Source: Bagarius yarrelli
Taxonomy: Eukaryota > Chordata > Actinopteri > Siluriformes > Sisoridae
DNA: 64,000 bases
Reading direction: 5' to 3'
Assembly: GCA_005784505.1 (NCBI GenBank)
Contig: VCAZ01000192.1
Location: forward strand, 200,001 to 264,000
The notes under the pieces: model-generated
What the model was told of the DNA's origin: nothing
The model's input: only the letters and a program-made list of their open reading frames with translations
The model's database searches: none
Made by a program: the position numbers and the translations under genes
In this document: piece after piece, positions 48,132 to 61,065 of the stretch
Position numbering within the stretch: the first letter of the stretch is position 1
How the letters are laid out: every line of letters begins with the position of its first letter

Positions 48132-48370
48132 ACAGAGATTCGTTTACTCTAAAATTATTTTTTTCTTGTTTTTATTGCTGTTTAACTTTATTATCGCTGT
48201 TTATACCGGATGTCTTGTTCAGGGATGTAATTCAGTGGATTATTATCTATTAAAGTAATAATAATAACAATAATAATAACAATAATAACAATAATAATAA
48301 CAATAATAGTGTTTAAAAACTTATATGGAAAATTCAGGCGTGGAAACTGTTAATAATAATAATAATAAGA
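48097..48370. repeat. rnf145: GT and AAT/AAC microsatellites in rnf145 intron 1
   Basis: GT repeat at about 48,099-48,129, then AATAAT/AACAAT repeats at about 48,255-48,308 and 48,350-48,368. Confidence 0.85.
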
Positions 48371-48519
48371 TCTGTTGCATATATTTATTACCGCAATACA
48401 ATAGCATGAAGATGGAGGATGTGACGGTATGTACCATTAACTGAAAGCCAGTTCAGAAAAATCAGCCGCATTTATTAATGAACAGTAAAGATTATCCTCT
48501 GCTTATTTCCTGTAAAGTT

Positions 48520-48682
48520 GTAGGTGGTAGCTTGGTGGACTGCAAACCAGAAAATCAGGTTCTATTCCCAAGCAAGGCCAAGCTACCACTGCTGGGCCCC
48601 TGAGCAAGGCCCCTAACCTCCATTTCCTCAGTTATATATAGAGAGAAATGTAAGTCAGTCTGGATAAGTAACTGTAATATAA
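48520..48682 (+). repeat. tRNA-derived SINE (Mermaid-like) in rnf145 intron 1
   Basis: Head GGTGGTAGCTTGGTGG, then GGGCCCCTGAGCAAGGCCCC, CTAACCTCC and tail GTAAGTCAGTCTGGATAAG. Confidence 0.75.
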
Positions 48683-49123
48683 AGTGATGTCATAGTAAAT
48701 CAGCACTGTGGCAGGACAACTTATACATTTATTGAGACGTTTACCCTCTTAAGGCAGTGAAGACTGTAACCTGTGTATCTATCAACTACTAATTCACTAT
48801 TTTCATGATATTTAGTTTATAATTAACCGAATATCATTAAAATAGTGAATTAGTAGATATAAATGTTGATAATTAGAATAACTGACTAACAGTAAAAACC
48901 TCCACTAGTTTAATGGCTTTCCACTGGTGTGTATTTTCTTCCTCCCGTAAGCTGCGGCTTCATTCTGGTGTTTTAACTGTTTGGGTAAATTGTTGTAAAC
49001 GAGTGTTTAATTAAATTAACACCAGCTGATTTCCAAAATTAAGCATAAGAATGTTCGGGATTGTTGCTGCAGTTAATGCTTTAAATTTTACAGCCAGCTA
49101 AGTGAAATGAATGTACTTATGTT

Positions 49124-49292
49124 TGGTGGTAGTGCGGTGGTTAAGGTGTTGGACTGCTAACTGAAAGATTGTGGGTTCGATTCCCAGCACCACCAACTTT
49201 ACCCTGTTGGGCCCCTGAGCAAGGCCCTTAACCCCCATTTGCTAAGTTGTATAATAAACATAAATGTAAGTTGCTCTGTATAAGAACTGTGA
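49124..49292 (+). repeat. Best-preserved tRNA-derived SINE, rnf145 intron 1
   Basis: Intact A box (TAGTGCGGTGGTTAAGG) and B box (GGGTTCGATTCCC), then GGGCCCCTGAGCAAGG, CCCTTAACCCCC and the GTAAGTTGCTCTGTATAAG tail. It ends about 150 bases before rnf145 exon 2. Confidence 0.85.
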
Positions 49293-49451
49293 CATGCCGT
49301 CAATGTAAGTGATTTGACACACGACTTGATGCATTGTGATGTCACATGACACGTCATGGCCCTATAGTCTGTAGCCAATAGAAATGTTCAAATGATGGAC
49401 AGACTGATGTTGCTTACTTTCTCTCTCACTGTCTTTCTATAAGCCGGGGTC

Positions 49452-51120
49452 ATGGCAGTGTGGGAGCGAGTGGAGGCTGTTCTGAACGTGGGTCTCCGGG
49501 TGCCCAGCATCATGCTGCTGGAGGTTCTGTACCGCTGGGATGTCGGGTCATTTTTCCAGAAGATCCAGAGAAGCAGTTTGAACAACAACCCCCTCTTTCA
49601 GTACAAGTATCTGCCTCTGTACCTGCACTATTTAGGTGTGTATTCTTACATACTTGTTTTAATACTGACATATTTGTTTTACAGTTGAGGTTTGTCCTGT
49701 GTGTCACATCAGTTGTGGTGTGAAATGGTTTTTACAGGAATAAAATCGTATCAAGTAAGAAACACACAAATAAAAAAAAACAATCCTACGTAGATAATGT
49801 AAACTAACTACTTTTATTATGCAGTAGAGCTGAAACTATTTATCGACATTATCGACATCATCAGCAATAAAAAAAACATATTGTCACTGTTATTCTATTA
49901 TTATTCTAAGAAAGGCTCTAAACAGTATTTAATAACAAAAACGCTGTCAGTGTCGCTTTGAGTTAGAATTAAAAGTACCAGGATGATCAGCAAACTAGTC
50001 TATGTCACATCAGTAGTTTGTAATGTTACAAAGCTACCAAAGTCCTTTTTTGTGCACAGCAAACAAAAATAACAACTTGATTCAAGGTCATCACGCCGGA
50101 TCTGTGACGAGGGTTCTGACCTAAATCCAGCGCGATGTTGAACACGTTCTGTCATTTCTTGTTTACACTCGAAGAAAGGAACACGCTGTATAAAAGCTAT
50201 TGAAATGCACATTTTAGCACTATTTTTAAGTCCAAACCCAAAGCGAATCTCGATCAGTGCGGATTCCGATAGTTCAACAGCTCTCGTTACGTCATAATAT
50301 CACAGTCGTACCAACGATGGCACATGGACTGCTTTGTTGATCTTCTTTGTACTTTTCTGGCCCTTAAACACGGTAGTTACCCTGCTGTCTATGGCAGCAA
50401 CAGAGACGCTCAGATTTCATCAAAAATATCTTACGTTGTGTTGCACTTTTGGAACACTTAATGACAGTATGGTCATTTTTGGGTGAATTATCCCTTTAAA
50501 TAAAGAACACCAATTACATCAAGTCAAGTTGCTTCACCTGTAAGCGCTTCTGTCTTTCCTCACAATGCAGCGCTGTAATGGTGGTTCCTGCACACAATAA
50601 TGAAAAAAGGCATATTTATCATTTGGTTAAACTAATTTTCAGTGGCTTATGTACATGTATCAATTCTTAAAATATCTAAGACTATCGGAGAAAGTTGTTT
50701 TATTTGTATAAATCCATCCATGTAGTCGGGTGAAGCTGGTGATGTAGAAGCGTGTAGTCGGGTGAAGCCGGTGATGTAGAAGCGTGTAGTCGGGTGAAGC
50801 TGGTGATGTAGAAGCGTGTAGTCGGGTGAAGCTGGTGATGTAGAAGCGTGTAGTCGGGTGAAGCTGGTGATGTAGAAGCGTGTAGTCGGGTGAAGCTGGT
50901 GATGTAGAAGCGTGTAGTCGGGTGAAGCTGGTGATGTAGAAGCGTGTAGTCGGGTGAAGCTGGTGATGGTTGAAGCTGGATTTTGTGTTTGTTCTCTTCT
51001 CAGGTTATATTCTCAGTTTGGTTTTACTGACTCTGCCACGACAACATTTGATGCGCCTCTACCTGTATGTGCTCACTGCCTTACTGCTTTTTGCTGGACA
51101 CCAGCTCTCCAGGTGTGTTT

Positions 51121-51197
<77 letters not shown>

Positions 51198-54100
51198 ACC
51201 TCCTGCACTTCAATAACGCTTTATCACCAGCTCAACTCATGTTAACCACTCATAATGCACTATTTATCTATAATAAAATATTTACTATAGAGCGTTAATA
51301 AGGCACAGATTGGAGAGATTATAACATGTTTGTAGTTTTTTTTTATGCTTAATTGTTTTTCACAAATGATTAATTGTCAAAGCTTTTAAAACAAACAATT
51401 AATTACTAAAGTCAATGACAATTAATTTGACAATTAATCATCACTCACATTCAATAATCGTGACAGCCCTAAGCCTCAGACCATCTGTTATATCTAAATG
51501 TGAGCAAAAACGCCTAAAGTTAGGGAACACCCTGTTACTACAGCAGTTTGGAACTATTAAAGAACCAAAGTGTAAAAACTGTTCCATAACACAGAAAAAC
51601 ATTTAGTATGGAAATGTACAAGAGAAAAATTGTAACCGATAATTAATTCCTCCTCATGGCCGATTCCGATATCGATAAACACTGAGTTTATATATTTATA
51701 TTAGAATGTTTCTATAATCTGCAGTTTGTGTATCAGGAGGATAGAAACTCTAAGATACACTGATGAAACTGATGTTTTAGTAATTCTGGTTAAACTATAA
51801 TAACAATCATCAGTGCTGAATCTACCAATGATTTTATTACTGTGTGAAACACCGGGAATCATTTATTCTACATTTTTGATAACATTTTTTTTTTTAAATA
51901 GTAAAATTATGTTTGTGGGTAAAACGAAACACCCGACAGTTTTATTAAGAATCAGACCAAATATAATCAATTAGACTAATGCATTTATTTCTGGTCTGAC
52001 TTCATCAAAAGAAGAATAGTTTAGCGGAACCCCCCCAATCTGGCAACCCTGTCTGCAGTCACGTGCACTCGGAAAGCAGAAGAACCTCTGATAAATCGGA
52101 CTGATTGATTAATTTACCAGTAAATGTACTATATCGGATCTAATTTATTTATTTAAGCAATGAACATAATGTCATTTTCAGTCATATTACCTGATAAGAT
52201 ATCTGCCTGATAAATATGGTGTTCCTTGAATTTTTGTGTATTGTTTTTTTTTTGTTTACTGCAGAATTTATTTTTTTATTGTTTAGTAATCATTTTCCTT
52301 TAATTGTGCTACACTGAGGGTGGGGTATCTATTCTAATTGTACATTCTGAATGTTCCTCCTGCTCCATTGCAGGGATTATGTTCGTAGTGAGTTGGACTC
52401 TGGCTATGAAGGACCTCTGTACCTGGATCCACTCTCCATGAACCGATTCACCACAGCTTTAATGGGTAAATGATCAGTTTCTGCTTCACAAATCTCCAAA
52501 TAAACAAAGTGGCTCTCGTTCAGTATTTTCAGCAGTGTTGTTCGATATGTCTGCTGTCTTTCCTGGGACGTTTGTTCTGCTTTCATTTTCTCGGTTTCGA
52601 GGTGAAAGAAATTTTATCATTTGGTTTTAATCCTCATACTTTTAAAACCTTTCCTAATTTAAAAGTTAACTATAGCGATATACAAAATCTGAGAGAAAGA
52701 AACAGAGATTTCACACTAGATAAATAGCCAAGTTCATCTTATTGAGCTGTACAAAATCAAAATCAATTCAGAATCCTCTTATAATCAAAACATGTTGGAA
52801 AACGTCAGTATATCAATAAGTCATCCGAGTCAATCTTTGATGAATTATTCATAGAACCAAAAGCCCACCGGTGACAGAATGGAGAAAAAACGACTGGGAG
52901 AACCCAGGTTCAGTCGGGGGGTCAGTTCTCCTCTGCGCAGATAAACCAGCAGGTTATTCCACACTGCAGTAAAGATTCTGCAGTCTTGTCCGGATGGCCG
53001 TCTATTAGACAAGGTCCCTGGTAGGAAACTGCCACTGGGGCTTATTGTCTCTAACATACTGTGTCCATGTCATTGACTGCGTGGGTCGTCTTATACAGCT
53101 GTACTTATTGCATGGTAAACAATCAAATGTTTCAGAAGCAGTAAAAGAGATAATAAAAGAAATAAAAGGGAGCCATAAAGTATAGTGTGTGTCTGCACCT
53201 GCTGCCCTTAGTTATCTAATTAAAGGGGATGTAATTCACTACCTTCTCCCGAACCTCCACTCACCCTGAAGGGAAGATCTATTAAACGGCAATGACCTGC
53301 CCGTAACTTTATTCGTTCACTATATTAAAACATTTATTAAAAATAAGTTCTACATTTTTCAGTTACAAAAATATTTTGCTCTAATATGGTATTCTGTGAT
53401 TAGTCCGGATTTAAAAGTGACAGCATGGGTTAGTGGAGGTTCAACTTGCAAAGCAAACACATAGTGTACATAAGTCTTTATGTGAAGTCATACATTTGGT
53501 TGGGTATGATTCCTAAATCATAACCAAGTTTGTGTTTGGGAATCTTAAATAAAGAGTTTTTTTTCTGTTTGGTGTAAACAGGTCAACTGGTGGTGTGTAC
53601 ACTGTGCTCTTGCGTGATGCAGACGAAACAGATTTGGCTGTTTTCAGCTCACCTCCTTCCTCTTATGGCGCGTCTATGCCTTGTTCCATTGGAGACGATT
53701 GTCTTCATTAATAATTTTGCCATGATCTTTACTGGGCTTGAGGTGATCTATTTTCTTGCATCCAACCTTCTGGTACCTTACAACCTGGCCAAGACTGCCT
53801 ACCGGGAGATTGCTCAGGTACTGCTGGATACAGATCAAAAAGACCTTCTCTCATTGGTTAAAAACAAGGTTCACTCACTGTTCACTTTATTACCAACACC
53901 TGCACATTTATGGCTAAATCAGCTTCCATTAGCATATTATTATGCCAATACAGGTCAAGTGCTTCAGTTAATGTTCACCTAAAACACACTTCTTTATGGA
54001 GGGATAATAAAGACTAAAATACAATACAACTCCAGCTCACAAATATAATTGCTACTAAAGATGATGTCCTAAAGTGAAGAATTTATGACATGAAACAAAT

Positions 54101-54674
54101 TAGTTTGCAATAAATGCATTCATAAAGCTTAAAATAATACATTATCTCAGAGAATGTCAGTATTTTATGCAAAAGAATTAGAATAGTTATACATAGAAGA
54201 ACACAGTAATGAATAAATATAGTTAAAAAACCCCAAATAGATAGAATTGCCTCACTTTAACACTCATGATGGCATATGGAAGACAGTGAGGAGGTGAGAA
54301 GGGGTTCTCCCCAAAAACATAAAACAATGCATTGTTCTGAGGGATTGATAACACAGATGATCACTGAATGGAAAAACGGCATAGTCTGACCCATGGACAC
54401 TTGCTTACCACTTCAGACTGGGGTAAACAACCTCTGCGTCAAATGTGTTCTATCGGGAGGTTGTATTCTAAAAAGATCCTTGTGAAATGAGTCGATCTTT
54501 GTGTCTAACACTGCATTATTGCTAAACATGAGCATTAGTGCATCAAGGTTTGACTGGAGGTTGTTTTTGAAAAGATAAATGAAAATATAAAATGACCAGA
54601 TTTCCCCTTTAACACTTGCTTGCAACATCTGGGCTCGATCGTGGCTAGTCAGCTGTCCCTTTTCTTGCTCATTG

Positions 54675-54743
<69 letters not shown>

Positions 54744-57700
54744 AAAGTCTACACCTGTATAACTCAGTCTTCCTGCCATTTCCTGCACTATTCTGTGTAA
54801 ACTCCAGGGAGTCTGTGAAAGTGACTAAAATTCCCAGAAGATCAAAACATGCCATGGTTTCAAGTCACAGAGATAAAATTCCTCCCGAGTCTGTTGTTAT
54901 ATGTGATCATTCACTGGAGCTCTTGTTCTGTATCTGACTGGTTTTAAGTCTCCCTGATTGGGTAACTGCATACATAAGCAACAGAATTACTGTATATCCT
55001 GTTAATAAACTTCTCACTGGATTTGTTTCAGACATCTTCCTTCTCTCACTCTAACTTACCTACTGACTCGCATTATCTGTTTGTGTGTCTCTTACTCTTC
55101 CCCTCTTTCCTGTTCTCCGTCTTTAGGTGGTGGAGGTGTATGGGCTGTTGGCTCTGGGGATGTCTCTATGGAATCAGCTTGTCCTGCCCATGCTCTTTAT
55201 GTGCTTTTGGTTGGTGTTGTTCATGCTGCAGATCTACACATACTTCAGCACACGTGACCAGCCTCCCTCACGAGAGAGATTGCTCTTCCTTTTCCTTACC
55301 AGGTGTGAAGGCAAAATACAGTTTTGTTAGCGTTAAAGGTACAATAGGTGATTATATTTAGAAATATTCTTTGTTCTGCTGGTTAAAGTCAGTTGGTGTA
55401 AATGTATTTATATATTCTGTGGAAGCATAGGATCAAGAAATGTTAGGTCTGAACATTATGATTGGCTTTCCTACCTGCCACATGTGTCAGTATACCTCTG
55501 TGCACCCTGTCTGCGCAGACAGGATATGTCATCAGTGTGTTTATGTGCACTCTGCAGGCAGAGCAAGAATAGCAGGCAAACAGCGACTAGCTGAGCTTCC
55601 TTTCCAGCAATGACGGCTAGTGGCCTTGTAAAAGTATCCACTGAAAAGTCTCCAGGCTGAGGACAGCTACAGAAGTTTGCTTTAATCATTTATTAGTGTT
55701 ACTAACTGCACTATCAAGTTTTCTCACTGGTGAATAACACATAATGTAGTGTAGTAACTGTAGTTCAGGAGGTGTGGATTTTAAAGGGTTCATCATCCAC
55801 CAAAAAGGCAATGAAAATGTTAAAAGCATTTCTGGTTATCTAATTGTACTTTCTTTTTCAGCTGTAGAGATAATAAATCGACCAACCAAAAACTATAATA
55901 TCCGAAACACATGAAATAGATGTTTAAATGTGTTAACAGGTCAAGTAAGTTTAAATAAAAGGTCGTAGTAACCTTAGACGAGACTATGAATTTGTGATTC
56001 CGAATTGCTTCTGGCTGATTTAGCAAATTTGAATGCAATCAGAAAACAGAGTGAAAGACTGTCTGTCCATCATAATCATATGACCCGTGTTACCAACAGT
56101 GACTAGATAAACGATATACTATTTCCCTATATATAAAGTTAAAATATCCTTCAGATAAATGAAGATTCTCAAAGATTCAGTGAATAATTGTAGCTTTTTC
56201 TGTGTTATGGATATAAACCACTGTGTGTATATGTATGTGTGTAGCATTGCAGAGTGCTGTTGTACTCCATACTCCCTGTTGGGTTTGGTCTTCACCGTAT
56301 CGTTTGTGGCACTGGGTGTCCTCACACTCTGCAAGTTTTACCTACAAGGTTACAGAGCCTTTATGAATGACAATGCCATGCACAGGTGAGCTTCTCCACT
56401 GTGACTAGAAATCAATCCAGATCTCCTGAGCTTATGTTACTTTCTGTAATCAGTATAAAATAATGGCATTTCTTTATCCACTAACATGAAGATGCAATTG
56501 ATTCATGTTGTTATAAAGGTTATGCAGATAAATGTTGGGGCCTTCTTGGTTCTTTTTTTTTTTTTTCCAGGGGAATGACGGAAGGAATCACCTTGCTGAT
56601 TCTCTCTGTTCAGACTGGGCTAATTGAGCTGCAGGTTATCCACCGGGCCTTTCTCCTGAGCATCATCCTCTTTATTGTTGTGGCCTCTATTTTGCAATCC
56701 ATGCTAGAGATTGCTGACCCCATAGTGCTGGCACTGGGGGCATCGAGGGACAAGTGAGCATCTTCTCTTACCTTATAGCACCCATTACTCTATAGACATC
56801 CTGCTATTCTAACTGATTTCACTTCGAATACTGGTACCTTATAACTCGTCTAATTGTCAGACTAATGATTATTGATTGTGTTTACTTATTTACAGTCTGT
56901 ATTTCAGTGCATCGACTGAACTGCACTTAGAATTTTCACTCAATCCGACAGTTCAAGGTTCCTTGTCAATGCCACCATACGTGCTTACATGCAAAGGCAT
57001 TGCAATACAGTTTCTCTTCTCTCTTAGGCAGTCAGTGCAGTAATAAACAGATTTTGTATGAAGGTATCAGCAGTGTAAACTCTTCCCCGGACTGAGACAA
57101 GCTAGTTATCTTCGGGGTTAACCGAACTGTCCTCACGATGTCTTTTTTCTGGAAAAGTCCGCCTTGAAAACCGTCAGCCATTGTGGGCTTAGACATTTGT
57201 TGAATATACAAATATACTTCCAAAGATGCAACTATGCATGCAGATAAATGTAGCGTTCAGTAGTTCTGGGTATAGAGTCCCATTGTAGGAGACAGAACAG
57301 AACAGCAGCAGTATGACAGTAGTGCAAAAAGACTGTAAAGTGTAAAAGTGCAACAGTCTTTTTGCACCACTGTCATACTGCTGTTTTGCCATCTGTCTCC
57401 TCAGTAATCATTATCCATATCCATCCCACATTCCTAACATCCTATTGTTACTATTATAATATAGTCATAACATTTCACTGCAAGCTAAATATTAGAACTA
57501 TATTAGACCAGAGAACACCTGGTTATATAATCACATTTTACCCTTGGGTAGTAATCAATTAAATGCTTCTTGTATTGAAAATATAAATAGTTGTATAGAT
57601 TAATCATGATTTATTATTCATTTTTAAAAGCCCAGTGATTAGAATGTGTGTACACCACTCGGTGATGGAGTATTGCATCCACTGCTCATCTGTGCTTTCG

Positions 57701-58563
57701 TCTGTCTTAGCAGAAGATAAACTCCTTTTAATACGCAATTGTATTTTGCATCCACAAAGTTAAAACTAGGTCAAATGTCTGAAATCATATTTTTCTTTAA
57801 TAATATCTTTAAATGTATTTTAGGCACACAAATAAGTAATACGAAGGTTTTTATTGACTGTTGTTGGGTTCTGTTCTAGGAGTCTGTGGAAACACTTTCG
57901 AGCTGTGAGTCTGTGTCTGTTCTTGCTGATCTTTCCTGCCTACATGGTCTACATGATCTGCCAGTTCTTTCATATGGACTTCTGGCTGCTCATTATCATC
58001 TCATCCAGCATCCTTACCTCACTGCAGGTACACACATTGTGTTCGAATTGAGAATGTAGGCAGAATGTCTGAAAATATATATATATATATATATATAATC
58101 TGTGAATGTAAACAGAACAATTATTTACAGTCTGAAGTTAAAAATAAGTAAAATCCAAGTGCATAAACCTGCACAATGTTTTTTTAAAGTGTAAGCTCTT
58201 GTTTAGGTGCTTGGCACGCTGCTGATCTACGTGCTTTTCATGGTGGAGGAGCTGCGCAAGGTTCCATTTGAGAACATGGATGAGGTCATGTATTTTGTAA
58301 ATGGCACCTATAGACTGCTGGAGTTTGTGGTGGCGCTCTTTGTGGTGGCCTACGGTGTATGTGAGACACTATTTGGACAGTGGAGCGTGATGGGTTCCAC
58401 TATTATTCTGCTGCACGCCTACTACAACGTGTGGCTGCGGGCGCAGCTCGGCTGGCAGAGCTTCCTGTTGCGCCGTGATGCTGTACACAAGATTCAGAGC
58501 TTGCCCATGGCCTCAACACTTCAGTTACAGGAGTACAATGATATCTGCGCCATCTGCTATCAG
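49452..58563 (+). CDS. rnf145: rnf145 exons 2-10: membrane domain (TRC8_N-like)
   Basis: About 14 hydrophobic segments are expected for this family, and many are visible, including YILSLVLLTL, VLTALLLFAGHQ, LGLVFTVSFVALGVLTLC, ILFIVVASILQS and FWLLIIISSSILTSLQVLG. Conserved landmarks are QLVVCTLCSCVMQTKQIWLF (exon 5), SNLLVPYNLAKTAYRE (exon 5), LLALGMSLWNQLVLP (exon 6) and NGTYRLLEF (exon 10). At residues 81-84 the mammalian INSIG-binding YLYF motif reads YLYV (codons TAC CTG TAT GTG in exon 3). Exon 3 lies between a 32-bp minisatellite and a long CA repeat. Confidence 0.96.
50722..50968. repeat. rnf145: 32-bp minisatellite, about 7.7 copies
   Basis: Unit starting GTAGTCGGGTGAAGCTGGTG, period exactly 32 with starts at 50722, 50754, 50786, 50818, 50850, 50882, 50914 and 50946. 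Copies are nearly identical (one C/T change in copy 2). The array ends about 35 bases before rnf145 exon 3 at 51004. Confidence 0.97.
51123..51193. repeat. rnf145: CA microsatellite next to the rnf145 exon 3 donor
   Basis: About 35 CA units beginning some 10 nt after the exon 3 donor (exon end 51112). Confidence 0.97.
52845..53065 (-). repeat. Third copy of the 259-bp repeat family, partial and antisense
   Basis: The reverse strand matches the first ~110 bases of the repeat at 4,607 and 10,404 (CCTGCTGGTTTATCTGCGCA core), more diverged than those two. In rnf145 intron 4. Confidence 0.75.
54681..54736. repeat. rnf145: TA microsatellite in rnf145 intron 5
   Basis: About 28 TA units. Confidence 0.95.
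57288..57400. repeat. rnf145: 113-bp near-perfect hairpin in rnf145 intron 8
   Basis: Arms 57,288-57,334 and 57,355-57,400 are reverse complements apart from a small mismatch block and one further difference, with a 20-base loop. The core AGTATGACAGT..GTGCAAAAAGACT pairs almost completely. It could be a MITE or a transcribed hairpin. Confidence 0.85.
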
Positions 58564-59399
58564 GTATGTGGCACATTAGGAAACATAATATTCAACCAAA
58601 TTGCTGTTTGCCTTCATTACTGTAACATCTGAGACTAGCAGTTAAGTGCAAGTGTATGAGCCATCAAAAGTGGTGCTACAAATAAATGTATGCAATTTAT
58701 TTAACAACAACAAAAAAAAATAATGGGCATTCGACAATGCATGATTGCTCTTATTACTTTTACTATTGGTTTTATTTTCCTATAGATATGTTGTTTTGTA
58801 TATTTGTATTACTATTTTTTATGTGTGTATTTTAACCAAATAATAATTTATGTTAAAATTTCTTTGTTGCCTTGGATATAGTCGTTGCTGCTGACATGGC
58901 GTAAAATTATAAATAAATAAATAAACAAATAACAGGCCTTTCTTTCAATAATGCACATTAATATAGTAATGTAATGTTTTTATAGAATGATTTTTTTAGC
59001 TTTGTAATTTAGTTTTCCAATGAAAATATATTTTTTTTTCTGTGAATGCTTAATTTTACCGTTTCCTTTTGTGTGTAGGACATGAAGTCAGCAGTCATCA
59101 CACCCTGTGGGCACTTTTTCCATGCAGGCTGCCTAAAAAAGTGGCTATATGTGCAGGAGTCCTGCCCCCTTTGTCATGGTCCTCTTAAGAGCCAATCACA
59201 ATCCACCAGCATGCATTCCCCTGCTCATCCCGACGCATTACCAGCCAATCCAAATGCAGAACATGCAGAACAGCAGGATTTAGTGGTTATAGAGGATACA
59301 ACACAAGCTAACGAGGCCTCGCAAAATGTTGCACCGCAATCAAGTGTTCAAACATTAGAGAAGCCAGAGCTTCAAAATGGCAACGTTCAAGAAGAATAA
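58531..59399 (+). CDS. rnf145: rnf145 RING domain and C-terminal tail (exons 10-11)
   Basis: The RING finger starts at the end of exon 10 (CAICYQ, first cysteine near residue 537) and continues in exon 11 with TPCGHFFHAGC and SCPLC, giving the C3H2C3 (RING-H2) ligand pattern of RNF145 and RNF139. All eight zinc ligands are present, so ligase activity is inferred. The final ~70 residues are a diverged, glutamine- and glutamate-rich tail ending at a TAA at 59397-59399. Its low conservation is normal for the family. Confidence 0.96.
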
Positions 59400-60720
59400 T
59401 GCAAATGTGATTCAAAAGGGAACGAGGAAACATAAGAGTCTAAAGCTTAAACAAGATCTACATCTAAATGAAGTGTATCTCCATCCAGAGCTGTGCTCTG
59501 TTCTTCTCTCAGTGCTGACTGACTAATCACAGACACACTGTCATGCAGCCACTGTCACATTTACAAATAAAACAACCTGTATGAGTCCTGGAGATTTATA
59601 CATCCACCTTTAACCCCCATGTCCTACACACACACACACACACACACACCACACACACACCTATGGTTATAAATTTGTTGGACAAATTGCTTTCGGGTTT
59701 CAGTGAATTGTTACCCTTTTTTTATTTGTTCTTTCTAGTTCTAATTGAACTATAATGTCACATAATGGTGATTTTTTTCTATGAACAGGTTGTTCAGATG
59801 GTCTATAACTTTCAGCTGAGTGACATTTACTTCAAGATTTCATAAACAAAGAAAATATGATGCTGCGAAATTTGGGGCTAATTTTGTCCATAGCCCTTTT
59901 ACTTAAACTCTTGAATTTGGATGCTCTGGTGAGTTAATATTGGATACAATGCCCAATGGTAGCTGCTTATAATTCTAATGAAATAACCTGATAAGCAGAT
60001 TGACGTTAAAGTGGTGATGCCAATGATCTGTAGCTCGATGCCATGTTATTCTTCAGCTCTGTCTTCACCAGCATGGGATCTGTGTAAACATGAGCTGTAG
60101 CCTTTGCTTTATATATGTACACACATCTGTTTTCACCGTTACACCTGCCTATAAATGCACATATAGAGAATATTTCCATAACTTTTGATATGCCGATTCA
60201 GTATTGAAGTAGAATCAGCTGATATGATGTATCATTTGGGTTTATGTGAACACTTTGAGGCTACAAGTAGAAGTGGGATTGAACCTAAATATGCTGAATG
60301 GAGATTTACTGCTTAGTGATGTAAGATTAACAGTATTCAGATATTTGGTGAAGTGTAAATGAATACATATAATGTATGAACACAAAACACCACTAATACT
60401 GATGGGTTTTATTGTAATTTTGCACAATTTGGATTATAAATAAAAAAAAGTAAGTGATTTTAGTTTGAAAACAGTTACTTTGTGCTTTCAGGGTTTTTTC
60501 AGTTGAATTTCTCCCCTCAATCTCACTTTTTCTACATTATTGTTTGTGCACTCAACAAACGCCATTATCCAGAACAGCAGCGTTAAGGGTCAGGCAGGGG
60601 CAGCTTGTTAGCATTGGGTTTTGAAACCACAATCTTTACAGTCAGCAATCTAACACCTCAACCACCGAGGTAAAACTCTTAACATTACTTAACTGTAGCC
60701 TCTGAAACCACCAAAAACAA
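59400..60720 (+). other. rnf145: rnf145 3' UTR and downstream sequence
   Basis: AATAAA at 59566-59571; a CA repeat at 59,628-59,660 would lie in the UTR only if a later site is used. A second AATAAA lies near 60,440. A decayed antisense SINE occupies about 60,553-60,672. Confidence 0.5.
60553..60672 (-). repeat. Degenerate tRNA-derived SINE, antisense
   Basis: ATTATCCAGAACAGCAGCG tail remnant at the left, then a decayed body and an inverted head ending CTAACACCTCAACCACCGAG. Confidence 0.6.
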
Positions 60721-61065
60721 AAGGCACTGATGTTCAGCACAATAATCACAAGGAGGGCATAGAACTTATGCAAAACTATAGAATATTGTGTAAGAGAATG
60801 GTGGATAATAAATGAAGCTCGAAGAGGATACTAATAAAAAGGTTGGAGTGATGAGGGGTTTGTTGCTAAATAGATAGAACGTTTTTAGGATTCTAGGGAT
60901 CTTGGAAAGAGTCTGAGACCAGACAGCGTAAATGTGTGAGGTGTATGTTCAAATAGAGGCGTGTGAGAGTAAGTAGTGATTGTATTAGGTGAGTCCAATT
61001 TGTACTGGTGAAAGTTGTGTGCAGATGCTGGGTTGTAAAGAGAGCCTGGTGGTCTGTGGCAGTAC
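60720..61065 (-). repeat. LTR-like flank, 3' copy
   Basis: Shares a diverged but collinear series with 63,140-63,410, including AAGGAGGGCATAGAACT/AAGAAGGGCATTGAACT, TATAGAATATTGTGTA, ATCTTGGAAAGAGTC and GTGCAGATGCTGGGT. Confidence 0.65.

Noticed and set aside
49124..49195. A tRNA-like sequence with A and B boxes
   Set aside because: It is the head of a SINE followed by the family body and tail; no cloverleaf with matching acceptor stem was seen.
50722..50968. Regular 32-bp array that could suggest a CRISPR
   Set aside because: The units are directly tandem without spacers, in an intron of a vertebrate gene; it is a minisatellite.
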